A stretch of DNA of 55,912 nucleotides from Pseudomonas fuscovaginae SE-1 (lineage in GTDB: Bacteria > Pseudomonadota > Gammaproteobacteria > Pseudomonadales > Pseudomonadaceae): assembly GCF_000364705.1 (NCBI RefSeq), contig NZ_AQOH01000243.1, forward strand, positions 1 through 55,912, given 5' to 3'. The translations under genes and the position numbers were made by a program. The notes below the pieces were generated by a model. The model did no database searches. It saw nothing but the letters and a program-made list of their open reading frames with translations, and had not been told where the DNA came from. This document shows positions 18,230 through 26,987 of this stretch, piece by piece (position 1 is the first letter of the stretch; each line of letters begins with the position of its first letter).

Positions 18230-19348
18230 ATGCGGAGCAAGGTGACAGGTGCGCGGCGTTGGGTCGTGAAGATCGGCAGCGCACTGCTGACAGCGGACGG
18301 CAAGGGCCTGGATCGCACGGCAATGGGTGTCTGGGTTGAGCAGATGGTGGCCTTGCACGAGGCTGGCGTGGAGCTGGTGCTGGTGTCGTCCGGCGCGGTC
18401 GCGGCGGGCATGAGCCGGCTTGGCTGGACTGCTCGACCGAGTGCCATGCATGAATTGCAGGCCGCGGCGGCGATCGGCCAGATGGGGCTGGTGCAGGCCT
18501 GGGAGTCGAGCTTTGCCGAGCATGGTCGCCATACCGCGCAGATCCTGCTGACCCATGACGACCTGTCCGACCGCAAGCGTTACCTCAATGCGCGCAGTAC
18601 CTTGCGGGCGCTGGTGGAGCTCAAGGTCATTCCGGTGATCAACGAGAACGACACGGTGGTCACCGATGAAATTCGTTTCGGTGACAACGATACGCTGGCG
18701 GCGCTGGTCGCCAATCTGGTGGAGGCTGATCTGCTGGTGATCCTGACGGATCGCGACGGCATGTTCGATGCCGACCCGCGCAACAATCCCGATGCCCAGT
18801 TGATCTATGAAGCGCGTGCCGATGATCCGACGCTGGATGCGGTGGCGGGTGGTACCGGTGGTGCGCTGGGGCGTGGCGGTATGCAGACCAAGCTGCGCGC
18901 GGCGCGTCTGGCGGCGCGTTCGGGGGCGCATACCATCATCGTGGGTGGTCGTCTGGAGCGGGTATTGGATCGGCTCAAGGCGGGTGAACGCATCGGTACC
19001 CTGTTGTCGCCGGAGCGCGGCATGCTGGCGGCGCGCAAGCAATGGCTGGCCGGTCATCTGCAGACTCGTGGCACTCTGGTGCTCGACGAGGGGGCGGTGA
19101 ATGCGTTGGCGCGTGATCACAAGAGTCTGTTGCCGGTCGGGGTCAAGCTGGTCCAGGGCAGCTTCCGTCGCGGTGAAATGGTGGTGTGTGTGGCGCCGGA
19201 CGGTCGCGAAATTGCTCGCGGACTGGCCAACTACAGTGCGCTTGAGGCGCAGAAGATCATTGGGCAGTCATCTGACTCCATCGTGGGCCTGTTGGGCTAC
19301 ATGGCGGAGCCGGAGCTGGTTCACCGTGACAATCTTATTCTGGTGTGA
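18230..19348 (+). CDS. proB: Glutamate 5-kinase
   Basis: First step of proline synthesis: ATP-dependent phosphorylation of glutamate to gamma-glutamyl phosphate. The 372-residue protein has the amino-acid-kinase domain (residues about 1-260; VVKIGSALLT, VSSGAVAAGM, INENDTVVTDEIRFGDND, GTGGALGRGGMQTKL) and a C-terminal PUA domain (about 275-365). The stop overlaps the possible ATG of creA (TGATG), so the two genes are probably one unit. Confidence 0.95.
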   Translation: MRSKVTGARRWVVKIGSALLTADGKGLDRTAMGVWVEQMVALHEAGVELVLVSSGAVAAGMSRLGWTARPSAMHELQAAAAIGQMGLVQAWESSFAEHGRHTAQILLTHDDLSDRKRYLNARSTLRALVELKVIPVINENDTVVTDEIRFGDNDTLAALVANLVEADLLVILTDRDGMFDADPRNNPDAQLIYEARADDPTLDAVAGGTGGALGRGGMQTKLRAARLAARSGAHTIIVGGRLERVLDRLKAGERIGTLLSPERGMLAARKQWLAGHLQTRGTLVLDEGAVNALARDHKSLLPVGVKLVQGSFRRGEMVVCVAPDGREIARGLANYSALEAQKIIGQSSDSIVGLLGYMAEPELVHRDNLILV

Positions 19349-19368
19349 TGGATTCGAGGAAAGTGGCC

Positions 19369-19830
19369 ATGGGTTTGGCAAAAGGGTTGTTCGGGTTGCT
19401 GCTGGCGTTGCCGTTGCTGGCGTCGGCCGAGGAAATCGGCCAGGTGTCGACGGTGTTCAAGTTCGTCGGGCCGAATGACCGGATCGTGGTCGAGGCGTTC
19501 GATGATCCAAAGGTCGAAGGTGTGACCTGTTATCTGTCGCGGGCCAAGACCGGCGGCCTGAAGGGTGGTCTGGGCTTGGCGGAGGATCGTGCCGAGGCGT
19601 CGATCGCCTGTCGTCAGGTCGGGCCGATCCGCTTCAGTGGTGAGCTCAAGGATGGCGATGAGGTATTCAAGGAGCGCACTTCGCTGGTGTTCAAGACCAT
19701 GCAGGTGGTGCGCTTCCTCGACAAGAAGCGCAATACCCTGGTTTACCTGGTCTATAGCGATCGTCTGATCGAGGGCAGTCCGCAGAATGCGGTGACGGCG
19801 ATTCCGATTCTGCCGTGGCCGAATCAGTAG
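19369..19830 (+). CDS. creA: CreA family exported protein
   Basis: A 153-residue exported protein of the CreA family, function unknown. The signal peptide (MGLAKGLFGLLLALPLLASA) is followed by EIGQVSTVFKFVGPNDRIVVEAFDDPKVEGVTC and CYLSRAKTGGLKGGLGLAED. ATG 19369 is chosen because GAGGAA lies 8 bases before it; an earlier in-frame ATG at 19348 overlaps the proB stop and would add seven residues. It ends with a strong hairpin terminator. Confidence 0.88.
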   Translation: MGLAKGLFGLLLALPLLASAEEIGQVSTVFKFVGPNDRIVVEAFDDPKVEGVTCYLSRAKTGGLKGGLGLAEDRAEASIACRQVGPIRFSGELKDGDEVFKERTSLVFKTMQVVRFLDKKRNTLVYLVYSDRLIEGSPQNAVTAIPILPWPNQ

Positions 19831-19836
19831 GATTCG

Positions 19837-19871
19837 AGGCGGTGCGCATCTTGGTGTGCGCCGCCTTTTTA
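19837..19871 (+). terminator. Terminator after creA
   Basis: A 12-base stem AGGCGGTGCGCA / TGTGCGCCGCCT with two G-T pairs, followed by TTTTT. Confidence 0.85.
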
Positions 19872-19880
19872 TAGGGGTGA

Positions 19881-19945
19881 GGCTTGCCTGCGAAAGGGAT
19901 CTTCAGATCGTTAAAAGCTTCGCGGGCAAGCCCGGCTCCTGCAGG
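19881..19945. repeat. REP element
   Basis: GGCTTGCCTGCGAA (19881-19894) is inverted as TTCGCGGGCAAGCC (19919-19932) and continues CGGCTCCTGCAGG, the P. putida-type REP sequence. Confidence 0.75.
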
Positions 19946-19952
19946 CAGGCAA

Positions 19953-19980
19953 TAAAAAACCGACCCTTGGGTCGGTTTTT
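19953..19980. terminator. Bidirectional terminator between creA and rpsT
   Basis: AAAAACCGACCC / GGGTCGGTTTTT is a perfect palindrome with A and T tails, so it can terminate rpsT on the minus strand and read-through from creA on the plus strand. Confidence 0.85.
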
Positions 19981-19995
19981 CAGCAGGCTGGTCGC

Positions 19996-20268
19996 TTAGG
20001 CAGCAACAGCCAGGGCCTTGATGTGGCCATTCAGACGGCTCTTATGACGAGCGGCCTTGTTCTTGTGGATGATGCCCTTGTCGGCCATGCGGTCGATAAC
20101 AGGCACGGCCAGAACGTAGGCGGCTTGTGCTTTGGCGGCGTCTTTTGCGTCGATGGCTTTCACTACGTTCTTGATGTAGGTACGAACCATGGAACGCAGG
20201 CTGGCGTTGTGGCTGCGACGCTTCTCAGCCTGTTTAGCACGTTTTTTGGCGGAAGGTGAGTTGGCCAC
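19996..20268 (-). CDS. rpsT: 30S ribosomal protein S20
   Basis: A 90-residue basic protein that binds the 5' domain of 16S rRNA. The N-terminus MANSPSAKKRAKQAEKRRSHN and the later KGIIHKNKAARHKSRL are characteristic. GAGGAGCT precedes the ATG on the minus strand. It is transcribed alone, divergent from murJ. Confidence 0.97.
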   Translation of the reverse strand: MANSPSAKKRAKQAEKRRSHNASLRSMVRTYIKNVVKAIDAKDAAKAQAAYVLAVPVIDRMADKGIIHKNKAARHKSRLNGHIKALAVAA

Positions 20269-20321
20269 CGTCGAGCTCCTCGAAAGACTTTTTAGGGAAT
20301 AGCAAACAAAATAGGCCGCGA

Positions 20322-20350
20322 ATCATGCCGATGAGTTGAAGTCTTGTCAA
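20322..20350 (-). promoter_or_regulatory. Sigma-70 promoter of rpsT
   Basis: On the minus strand TTGACA (20350-20345), a 17-base spacer and CATGAT (20327-20322) precede rpsT by about 55 bases. Confidence 0.65.
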
Positions 20351-20520
20351 GGGCGAACGATGCGCTCCGCCGAGTGGTAGATGTGGAGCGCCGGATGTTT
20401 CTTTCCAGCGTACGACCTGTAAACTCGCGAGCTTTGGCTCTGTGCTGTTGCGGCGCGGAGTATCGCACAGTCGGGCGCCATATTCGCCTGCTTCTTCATC
20501 CAAGGGCGCACTATTTTTCA

Positions 20521-22059
20521 ATGAATCTGCTCAAGTCGTTGGCTGCCGTCAGTTCCATCACGATGCTTTCCCGGGTGCTGGGTTTCGTGCGCGACACTAT
20601 CCTGGCCCGGGCCTTTGGTGCCGGGATGGCGACCGATGCCTTCTTCATCGCCTTCAAATTGCCCAACCTGCTGCGGCGGATCTTCGCCGAAGGCGCATTC
20701 TCCCAGGCGTTCGTGCCGATCCTGGCCGAGTACAAAAGCCAGAAGGGCGAGGAGGCGACCCGTACCTTCATCGCTTATGTCAGCGGTCTGCTGACCCTGG
20801 TGCTGGCGCTGGTGACCGCATTGGGCATGCTCGCCGCGCCGTGGGTGATCTGGGCGACTGCGCCCGGGTTCGCCGATACGCCGGAGAAGTTCAGGCTGAC
20901 CTCCGACCTGCTGCGGGTGACCTTTCCTTATATATTGCTGATCTCGCTGTCGTCCCTGGCCGGGGCGATCCTCAACACGTGGAACCGTTTCTCGGTCCCG
21001 GCCTTCGTGCCGACCCTGCTGAATATCAGCATGATCATCTTTGCCCTGTTCCTGACGCCGTACTTCGATCCGCCGGTGATGGCGCTCGGCTGGGCGGTGC
21101 TGGCCGGTGGCCTGGCGCAGTTGCTCTATCAACTGCCGCACCTGAAGAAAATCGGCATGCTGGTGTTGCCGCGGGTCAATCTGCGCGACAGTGGCGTGTG
21201 GCGGGTGATGAAGCAGATGCTGCCGGCGATCCTCGGGGTGTCGGTCAGTCAGATCTCGCTGATCATCAACACGATCTTCGCCTCGTTCCTCGTTGCCGGC
21301 TCGGTCTCATGGATGTACTACGCCGATCGCCTGATGGAGTTGCCTTCCGGCGTGCTCGGGGTGGCGCTCGGCACGATCCTGCTGCCGATCCTGTCCAAGA
21401 CCTATGCCAACAAGGACCGCCACGAGTACTCGCGGATTCTCGACTGGGGCTTGCGGCTGTGCTTCGTGCTGGTGCTGCCGTGTTCCCTGGCGCTGGCGAT
21501 CCTCTCCGAGCCACTGACGGTGTCGCTGTTCCAGTACGGCCAGTTCAGCGCCTTCGATGCGGCCATGACCCAGCGGGCGCTGATCGCCTATTCGGTCGGT
21601 CTGCTGGGCATCATCATGATCAAGGTGCTGGCGCCCGGCTTTTATGCCCAGCAGAACATTCGCACGCCGGTGAAGATCGCGGTCTTCACCCTGACGGTGA
21701 CCCAGTTGCTCAACCTGGTCCTGGTCGGCCCGCTGGCCCATGCCGGGCTGGCGTTGGCCATCAGCGGTGGTGCCTGTCTCAATGCCGGGCTGCTGTTCTG
21801 GCAGTTGCGCCGGCAGAAACTGTTCGTCGCCCAGGCGGGCTGGGGCCTGTACCTGTTGAAGCTGGTGGTGGCCGTGAGTGTGATGTCGGCCGTACTGCTG
21901 GGGCTGATGCACGTGATGCCGGCCTGGGATCAGGGGCACATGCTCGAACGCTTCCTGCGCCTGGGCGCCCTGGTGGTGGCCGGTGTGGTGGCCTACTTCG
22001 GCATGTTGCTGCTGATGGGCCTGCGCCTGCGGCATTTCAATCGCAAGTCGTTGATGTAA
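20521..22059 (+). CDS. murJ: Lipid II flippase MurJ
   Basis: Flips undecaprenyl-linked peptidoglycan precursor across the inner membrane; essential in most bacteria. The 512-residue protein is almost wholly hydrophobic with about 14 helices. It has the family N-terminus MNLLKSLAAVSSITMLSRVLGFVRD and LPNLLRRIFAEGAFSQAFVP, including Arg and Asp residues needed in E. coli MurJ. The open frame extends 59 codons upstream, but only the ATG at 20521 gives the family start. ribF follows after 87 bases. Confidence 0.94.
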   Translation: MNLLKSLAAVSSITMLSRVLGFVRDTILARAFGAGMATDAFFIAFKLPNLLRRIFAEGAFSQAFVPILAEYKSQKGEEATRTFIAYVSGLLTLVLALVTALGMLAAPWVIWATAPGFADTPEKFRLTSDLLRVTFPYILLISLSSLAGAILNTWNRFSVPAFVPTLLNISMIIFALFLTPYFDPPVMALGWAVLAGGLAQLLYQLPHLKKIGMLVLPRVNLRDSGVWRVMKQMLPAILGVSVSQISLIINTIFASFLVAGSVSWMYYADRLMELPSGVLGVALGTILLPILSKTYANKDRHEYSRILDWGLRLCFVLVLPCSLALAILSEPLTVSLFQYGQFSAFDAAMTQRALIAYSVGLLGIIMIKVLAPGFYAQQNIRTPVKIAVFTLTVTQLLNLVLVGPLAHAGLALAISGGACLNAGLLFWQLRRQKLFVAQAGWGLYLLKLVVAVSVMSAVLLGLMHVMPAWDQGHMLERFLRLGALVVAGVVAYFGMLLLMGLRLRHFNRKSLM

Positions 22060-22146
22060 TCGCAGTGGCGGATGTCGACGCATGACGGGTACTAAGCTCG
22101 GCCGGGTATGGTTATAATCGACCACTTTATGAGCAAGAAGCGCGTT

Positions 22147-23097
22147 ATGCAGCTGGTTCGAGGCCTTCACAACCTGCGCCCCCGGCACCGGGGCTGTGTC
22201 GCCACCATTGGCAACTTTGACGGTGTTCATCGTGGTCACCAGGCTATCCTGGCGCGGTTGCGCGAGCGTGCGCGTGAGCTGGGGGTGCCCAGCTGCGTGG
22301 TGATTTTCGAGCCGCAACCGCGCGAGTTCTTTGCTCTGCGGACGGCTCCGGCACGCCTGGCGCGCTTGCGCGACAAGCTGCAGCTGCTGGCTGCCGAAGG
22401 TGTCGACCGGGTACTGTGCCTGGCGTTCAACCAGCGTCTGAGCAAGCTCAGCGCCGCCGAGTTCGTCGACACCATCCTGGTCGAAGGCCTGGGCGTACAG
22501 CACCTGGAAGTCGGCGACGACTTCCGTTTCGGCTGCGACCGTGCCGGTGATTTCGATTTCCTGCTGCAGGCCGGCAAGGCCAGTGGCTTTACCGTCGAGG
22601 CGGCACAGACCGTCGAACTCGATGGCCTGCGGGTCAGCAGCACTCAGGTGCGTAATGCCCTGGCGGCGGCCGATTTCCCCTTGGCCGAACGCCTGCTGGG
22701 GCGTCCGTTCCGGATCGCCGGGCGGGTGCTGCATGGGCAGAAACTGGCGCGCCAACTGGGCACGCCAACGGCCAACGTACAGCTCAAGCGCCGTCGCGTG
22801 CCATTGACCGGGGTCTACCTGGCCAGTGTCGAGATCGACGGCCAGCCGTGGCCGGGTGTCGCCAATATCGGCGTGCGGCCCACGGTAGCAGGTGATGGCA
22901 ATGCCCACCTGGAAGTGCATCTGCTGGATTTTGCCGGTGATCTGTATAACCGGCGTTTGACCGTGGTTTTCCACCACAAGCTGCGCGATGAGCAGCGATT
23001 CGCCTCCCTGGAGGCGCTCAAGACGGCGATCAATGCGGACGTCGCCGCCGCCCGTGCCCATTGGCAGGGTTCACCGCTTACAAAGAGCCTGAAATGA
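22147..23097 (+). CDS. ribF: Bifunctional riboflavin kinase/FAD synthetase
   Basis: Phosphorylates riboflavin to FMN and adenylylates FMN to FAD. The 316-residue product has an N-terminal FAD synthetase domain (nucleotidyltransferase, TIGNFDGVHRGHQ, residues about 18-30; VSSTQVRNAL) and a C-terminal riboflavin kinase domain (GRVLHGQKLARQLGTPTANV, GVYLASVEI, GVANIGVRPTV). ATG 22147 is the usual start; 22129 is also in frame. Its stop overlaps the ileS start as ATGA, indicating translational coupling. Confidence 0.94.
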   Translation: MQLVRGLHNLRPRHRGCVATIGNFDGVHRGHQAILARLRERARELGVPSCVVIFEPQPREFFALRTAPARLARLRDKLQLLAAEGVDRVLCLAFNQRLSKLSAAEFVDTILVEGLGVQHLEVGDDFRFGCDRAGDFDFLLQAGKASGFTVEAAQTVELDGLRVSSTQVRNALAAADFPLAERLLGRPFRIAGRVLHGQKLARQLGTPTANVQLKRRRVPLTGVYLASVEIDGQPWPGVANIGVRPTVAGDGNAHLEVHLLDFAGDLYNRRLTVVFHHKLRDEQRFASLEALKTAINADVAAARAHWQGSPLTKSLK

Positions 23098-25925
23098 CCG
23101 ACTACAAAGCCACGCTTAACCTCCCGGACACCGCCTTCCCGATGAAGGCCGGCCTGCCACAGCGCGAACCTCAGATTCTGCAGCGCTGGGACAGCATTGG
23201 CCTGTACGGGAAGTTGCGCGAGATTGGCAAGGATCGTCCGAAGTTCATCCTTCACGACGGTCCTCCCTACGCCAACGGCACGATTCACATCGGTCACGCG
23301 CTGAACAAGATTCTCAAGGACATGATCGTCCGCTCCAAGACCCTGGCCGGCTTCGACGCCCCCTATGTGCCGGGTTGGGACTGCCATGGCCTGCCGATCG
23401 AACACAAGGTCGAAGTGACCCACGGCAAGAACCTGGGCGCGGACAAGACCCGTGAACTCTGCCGCGCCTATGCCAGCGAGCAGATCGAGGGGCAGAAGTC
23501 CGAGTTCATCCGCCTGGGCGTGCTGGGCGACTTCGCCAACCCCTACAAGACCATGGACTTCAAGAACGAGGCCGGGGAAATCCGCGCCCTGGCCGAAATC
23601 GTCAAGGGCGGCTTCGTGTTCAAGGGCCTCAAGCCGGTGAACTGGTGCTTCGATTGCGGCTCGGCGCTGGCCGAAGCCGAGGTCGAATACCAGGACAAGA
23701 AGTCCCAGACCATCGACGTGGCCTTCCCGGTCGCCGACCAGGACAGGCTGGCCGCTGCGTTCGGCCTGGCGTCCCTGGCCAAGCCGGCCGCGATCGTGAT
23801 CTGGACCACTACCCCATGGACCATTCCGGCCAACCAGGCGCTGAACGTCCATCCGGAATTCAACTACGCGCTGGTGGATGTGGGCGAGCGCCTGCTGGTG
23901 CTGGCCGAGGAACTGGTCGAGTCGTGCCTGGCGCGTTACAAGCTGGAAGGTTCGGTGGTGGCGGTCGCCAAGGGTCAGGCCCTGGAACTGATCAACTTCC
24001 GTCACCCGTTCTATGACCGCCTGTCGCCTCTGTATCTGGCCGAGTATGTCGAACTGGGCGCCGGTACCGGCGTGGTTCACTCCGCACCGGCCTACGGCGA
24101 GGACGACTTCAAGAGCTGCAAGCACTATGGGATGGGTAACGACGACATCCTCACGCCGGTGCAGAGCAATGGCGTGTATGTCGACTCCCTGGAGTTCTTC
24201 GGCGGCCAGTTCATCTTCAAGGCCAACCCGGCCATCATCGAAAAGCTGAATGAAGTCGGTGCGCTGCTGCACACCGAAACCATCAGCCACAGCTACATGC
24301 ACTGCTGGCGCCACAAGACTCCGCTGATCTACCGCGCCACCGCGCAGTGGTTCATCGGCATGGACAAGGCGCCGGTAGCCGGCGACACCCTGCGCGAACG
24401 TTCGCTCAAGGCCATCGAGGACACCCGGTTCGTCCCGGCCTGGGGGCAGGCGCGCCTGCACTCGATGATCGCCAACCGTCCGGACTGGTGCATCTCCCGC
24501 CAGCGCAACTGGGGCGTGCCGATCCCGTTCTTCCTCGACAAGGAAAGCGGCGAGCTGCACCCGCGCACCGTCGAACTGATGGAACAGGTGGCCCAGCGCG
24601 TCGAGAAGGAAGGCATCGAGGCCTGGTTCAAGCTGGACGCCGCCGAGCTGCTGGGCGACGAGGCCGCGCAGTACGACAAGATCAGCGACACCCTCGACGT
24701 GTGGTTCGACTCGGGGACCACCCACTGGCACGTCCTGCGCGGTTCGCACCCGTTCGGTCATGAGAACGGCCCGCGTGCCGACCTCTACCTGGAAGGCTCC
24801 GACCAGCACCGCGGCTGGTTCCACTCGTCGCTGCTGACCGGCTGCGCCATCGACAACCACGCGCCGTACCGCGAGCTGCTGACCCACGGTTTCACCGTCG
24901 ACGAGGCCGGCCGCAAGATGTCCAAGTCCCTGGGCAACGTGATCGCGCCGCAGAAGGTCAACGACACCCTGGGCGCCGACATCATGCGCCTGTGGGTCGC
25001 CTCGACCGACTACTCGGGCGAGATGGCCGTTTCCGAGCAGATCCTGCAGCGCAGCGCCGACGCCTACCGGCGTATCCGCAACACCGCGCGCTTCCTGCTC
25101 TCCAACCTGAGCGGCTTCAATCCGGCCACCGATATCGTCCCGGCCGAGGAGATGCTCGCCCTGGATCGCTGGGCCGTGGACCGCACGCTGCTGCTGCAAC
25201 GCGAGCTGGAAGCTCACTACGGCGAGTACCGCTTCTGGAACGTCTACTCCAAGGTGCACAATTTCTGCGTGCAGGAATTGGGCGGCTTCTATCTCGATAT
25301 CATCAAGGACCGCCAGTACACCACCGGCGCCAACAGCAAGGCCCGGCGCTCCTGCCAGACCGCTCTGTTCCACATCTCCGAGGCACTGGTGCGCTGGATC
25401 GCGCCGATCCTGGCGTTCACCGCCGACGAGCTGTGGCAGTACCTGCCGGGCGAGCGCAACGAATCGGTGATGCTCAACACCTGGTATGAAGGTCTCAGCG
25501 AGCTGCCGGAAGGCTTCGAGCTGGGTCGCGAGTACTGGGAGCGAGTCATGGCGGTCAAGGTCGCGGTCAACAAGGAACTGGAAGTGCAGCGTGCCGCGAA
25601 GGCGGTGGGCGGCAACCTGCAGGCCGAAGTGACCCTGTTCGCCGAAAAGGCGCTGGTCGCCGACCTGGACAAGCTGAGCAACGAACTGCGCTTCGTGCTG
25701 ATCACCTCCACCGCGACGGTCGCGCCGCTGGCGCTGGCCCCGGCGGATGCGGTGGCCACCGAGGTGCCGGGCCTGAAGCTCAAGGTGGTCAAGTCCGGCC
25801 ACGCCAAGTGCGCCCGCTGCTGGCACTGCCGCGAGGATGTCGGGGTGAACCCGGAGCATCCGGAAATCTGCGGTCGTTGCGTCGACAACATCAGTGGCGA
25901 AGGCGAGGTGCGTCACTATGCCTAA
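23094..25925 (+). CDS. ileS: Isoleucyl-tRNA synthetase
   Basis: Charges tRNA-Ile; class Ia enzyme of 943 residues with editing domain. HIGH is at residues 65-68 (HIGHALNK) and the second ATP motif is KMSKSLGN. The CP1 editing domain includes WTTTPWTIPANQALNV. The C-terminus has a zinc site CARCWHCRE...CGRC, the bacterial IleS1 type sensitive to mupirocin rather than the resistant IleS2 type (inference from domain layout). Start overlaps ribF by 4 bases and the stop overlaps lspA by 8. Confidence 0.97.
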   Translation: MTDYKATLNLPDTAFPMKAGLPQREPQILQRWDSIGLYGKLREIGKDRPKFILHDGPPYANGTIHIGHALNKILKDMIVRSKTLAGFDAPYVPGWDCHGLPIEHKVEVTHGKNLGADKTRELCRAYASEQIEGQKSEFIRLGVLGDFANPYKTMDFKNEAGEIRALAEIVKGGFVFKGLKPVNWCFDCGSALAEAEVEYQDKKSQTIDVAFPVADQDRLAAAFGLASLAKPAAIVIWTTTPWTIPANQALNVHPEFNYALVDVGERLLVLAEELVESCLARYKLEGSVVAVAKGQALELINFRHPFYDRLSPLYLAEYVELGAGTGVVHSAPAYGEDDFKSCKHYGMGNDDILTPVQSNGVYVDSLEFFGGQFIFKANPAIIEKLNEVGALLHTETISHSYMHCWRHKTPLIYRATAQWFIGMDKAPVAGDTLRERSLKAIEDTRFVPAWGQARLHSMIANRPDWCISRQRNWGVPIPFFLDKESGELHPRTVELMEQVAQRVEKEGIEAWFKLDAAELLGDEAAQYDKISDTLDVWFDSGTTHWHVLRGSHPFGHENGPRADLYLEGSDQHRGWFHSSLLTGCAIDNHAPYRELLTHGFTVDEAGRKMSKSLGNVIAPQKVNDTLGADIMRLWVASTDYSGEMAVSEQILQRSADAYRRIRNTARFLLSNLSGFNPATDIVPAEEMLALDRWAVDRTLLLQRELEAHYGEYRFWNVYSKVHNFCVQELGGFYLDIIKDRQYTTGANSKARRSCQTALFHISEALVRWIAPILAFTADELWQYLPGERNESVMLNTWYEGLSELPEGFELGREYWERVMAVKVAVNKELEVQRAAKAVGGNLQAEVTLFAEKALVADLDKLSNELRFVLITSTATVAPLALAPADAVATEVPGLKLKVVKSGHAKCARCWHCREDVGVNPEHPEICGRCVDNISGEGEVRHYA

Positions 25926-26433
25926 TGCCGGTGCCGGCCGTTTCGGCCGCCTGGGCTGGCTGTGGTTGAGCGTGCTGGTCCTGGTCATCGACCAGGCCAG
26001 CAAGTTCCACTTCGAAAGCTCGCTGACCCTGTACCAGCAGATCGTGATCATTCCCGACTATTTCAGTTGGACCCTGGCCTACAACACCGGGGCGGCCTTC
26101 AGTTTTCTGGCCGAAAGCTCCGGCTGGCAGCGCTGGCTGTTCGCCCTGATCGCGGTAGTGGTCAGCGCGGTTCTGGTGGTCTGGCTCAAGCGCCTGGGGC
26201 GCAACGAGACCTGGCTGGCCATCGCCCTGTCGCTGGTGTTGGGTGGGGCGCTGGGCAACCTCTACGATCGCATGGCACTGGGCCATGTCATCGACTTCAT
26301 TCTCGTGCACTGGCAGAACCGCTGGTACTTCCCGGCGTTCAACTTTGCCGACAGCGCCATCACCGTGGGCGCGGTGATGCTGGCGCTGGACATGTTCAAG
26401 AGCAAAAAGTCCGGAGAACCCGTTCATGACTGA
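25918..26433 (+). CDS. lspA: Prolipoprotein signal peptidase (signal peptidase II)
   Basis: Cleaves the signal peptide of diacylglyceryl-modified prolipoproteins at the inner membrane. The 171-residue protein has four hydrophobic helices. Family motifs are VIDQASKFHFE, AYNTGAAFSFL, GNLYDRMALGHVIDF and NFADSAI, the last two carrying the catalytic aspartates. The start overlaps the ileS 3' end. It would process lipoproteins encoded in this window such as BamD. Confidence 0.95.
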   Translation: MPNAGAGRFGRLGWLWLSVLVLVIDQASKFHFESSLTLYQQIVIIPDYFSWTLAYNTGAAFSFLAESSGWQRWLFALIAVVVSAVLVVWLKRLGRNETWLAIALSLVLGGALGNLYDRMALGHVIDFILVHWQNRWYFPAFNFADSAITVGAVMLALDMFKSKKSGEPVHD

Positions 26434-26881
26434 ACACGCAGTGGCTGAGCAACGGATCGGTCAGAACACCCAGGTCACCCTGCATTTCGCCCTGCGCCTG
26501 GAAAACGGCGACACGGTCGACAGCACGTTCGACAAGGCACCGGCGACCTTCAAGGTCGGTGACGGCAACCTGCTGCCCGGTTTCGAGGCCGCGCTGTTCG
26601 GCTTCAAGGCCGGCGACAAGCGCAGCCTGACCATCCCGGTGGAAAACGCCTTTGGTCAGCCCAATCCACAGAACGTGCAGGTCATGCCACGCTCGCAGTT
26701 CCAGGACATGGAGCTGTCGGAAGGCCTGCTGGTGATCTTCAACGACGCCGCCAATACCGAGCTGCCGGGCGTGGTCAAGGCGTTCGACGACGCCCAGGTG
26801 ACCGTCGACTTCAACCACCCGCTGGCCGGCAAGGTGCTGACCTTCGATGTGGAGATCATCGAAGTCAAGGCACTGTCCTGA
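26426..26881 (+). CDS. fkpB: FKBP-type peptidyl-prolyl isomerase SlpA/FkpB
   Basis: A 151-residue FKBP isomerase/chaperone with an inserted IF loop, as in E. coli SlpA. It shows VTLHFALRLENGDTVDSTFDKAPATFKVGDGNLLPGFE broken by a flap, then ENAFGQPNPQNVQVMPRSQF and FNHPLAGKVLTFDVEI. It overlaps lspA by 8 bases, the conserved ileS-lspA-fkpB-ispH order. Confidence 0.93.
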   Translation: MTEHAVAEQRIGQNTQVTLHFALRLENGDTVDSTFDKAPATFKVGDGNLLPGFEAALFGFKAGDKRSLTIPVENAFGQPNPQNVQVMPRSQFQDMELSEGLLVIFNDAANTELPGVVKAFDDAQVTVDFNHPLAGKVLTFDVEIIEVKALS

Positions 26882-26987
26882 GACTCCGCCCTGGTAGGCG
26901 CCGCATCCTCGCGGCGCCATACCGTAGCGATATGCCGCGCAAGCGGTAGAATGTTCCAACCCTTGCGCGCAAGACACGAGGCACAGC

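Noticed and set aside
16796..19120. 774-codon minus-strand frame opposite obg and proB
   Set aside because: Low-complexity His/Arg/Thr-rich translation, no ribosome-binding site and no family similarity; shadow of obg and proB.
22815..26051. 1078-codon open frame on the minus strand across ileS and ribF
   Set aside because: It mirrors the real plus-strand genes with strong family matches; long antisense frames are common in GC-rich Pseudomonas DNA.
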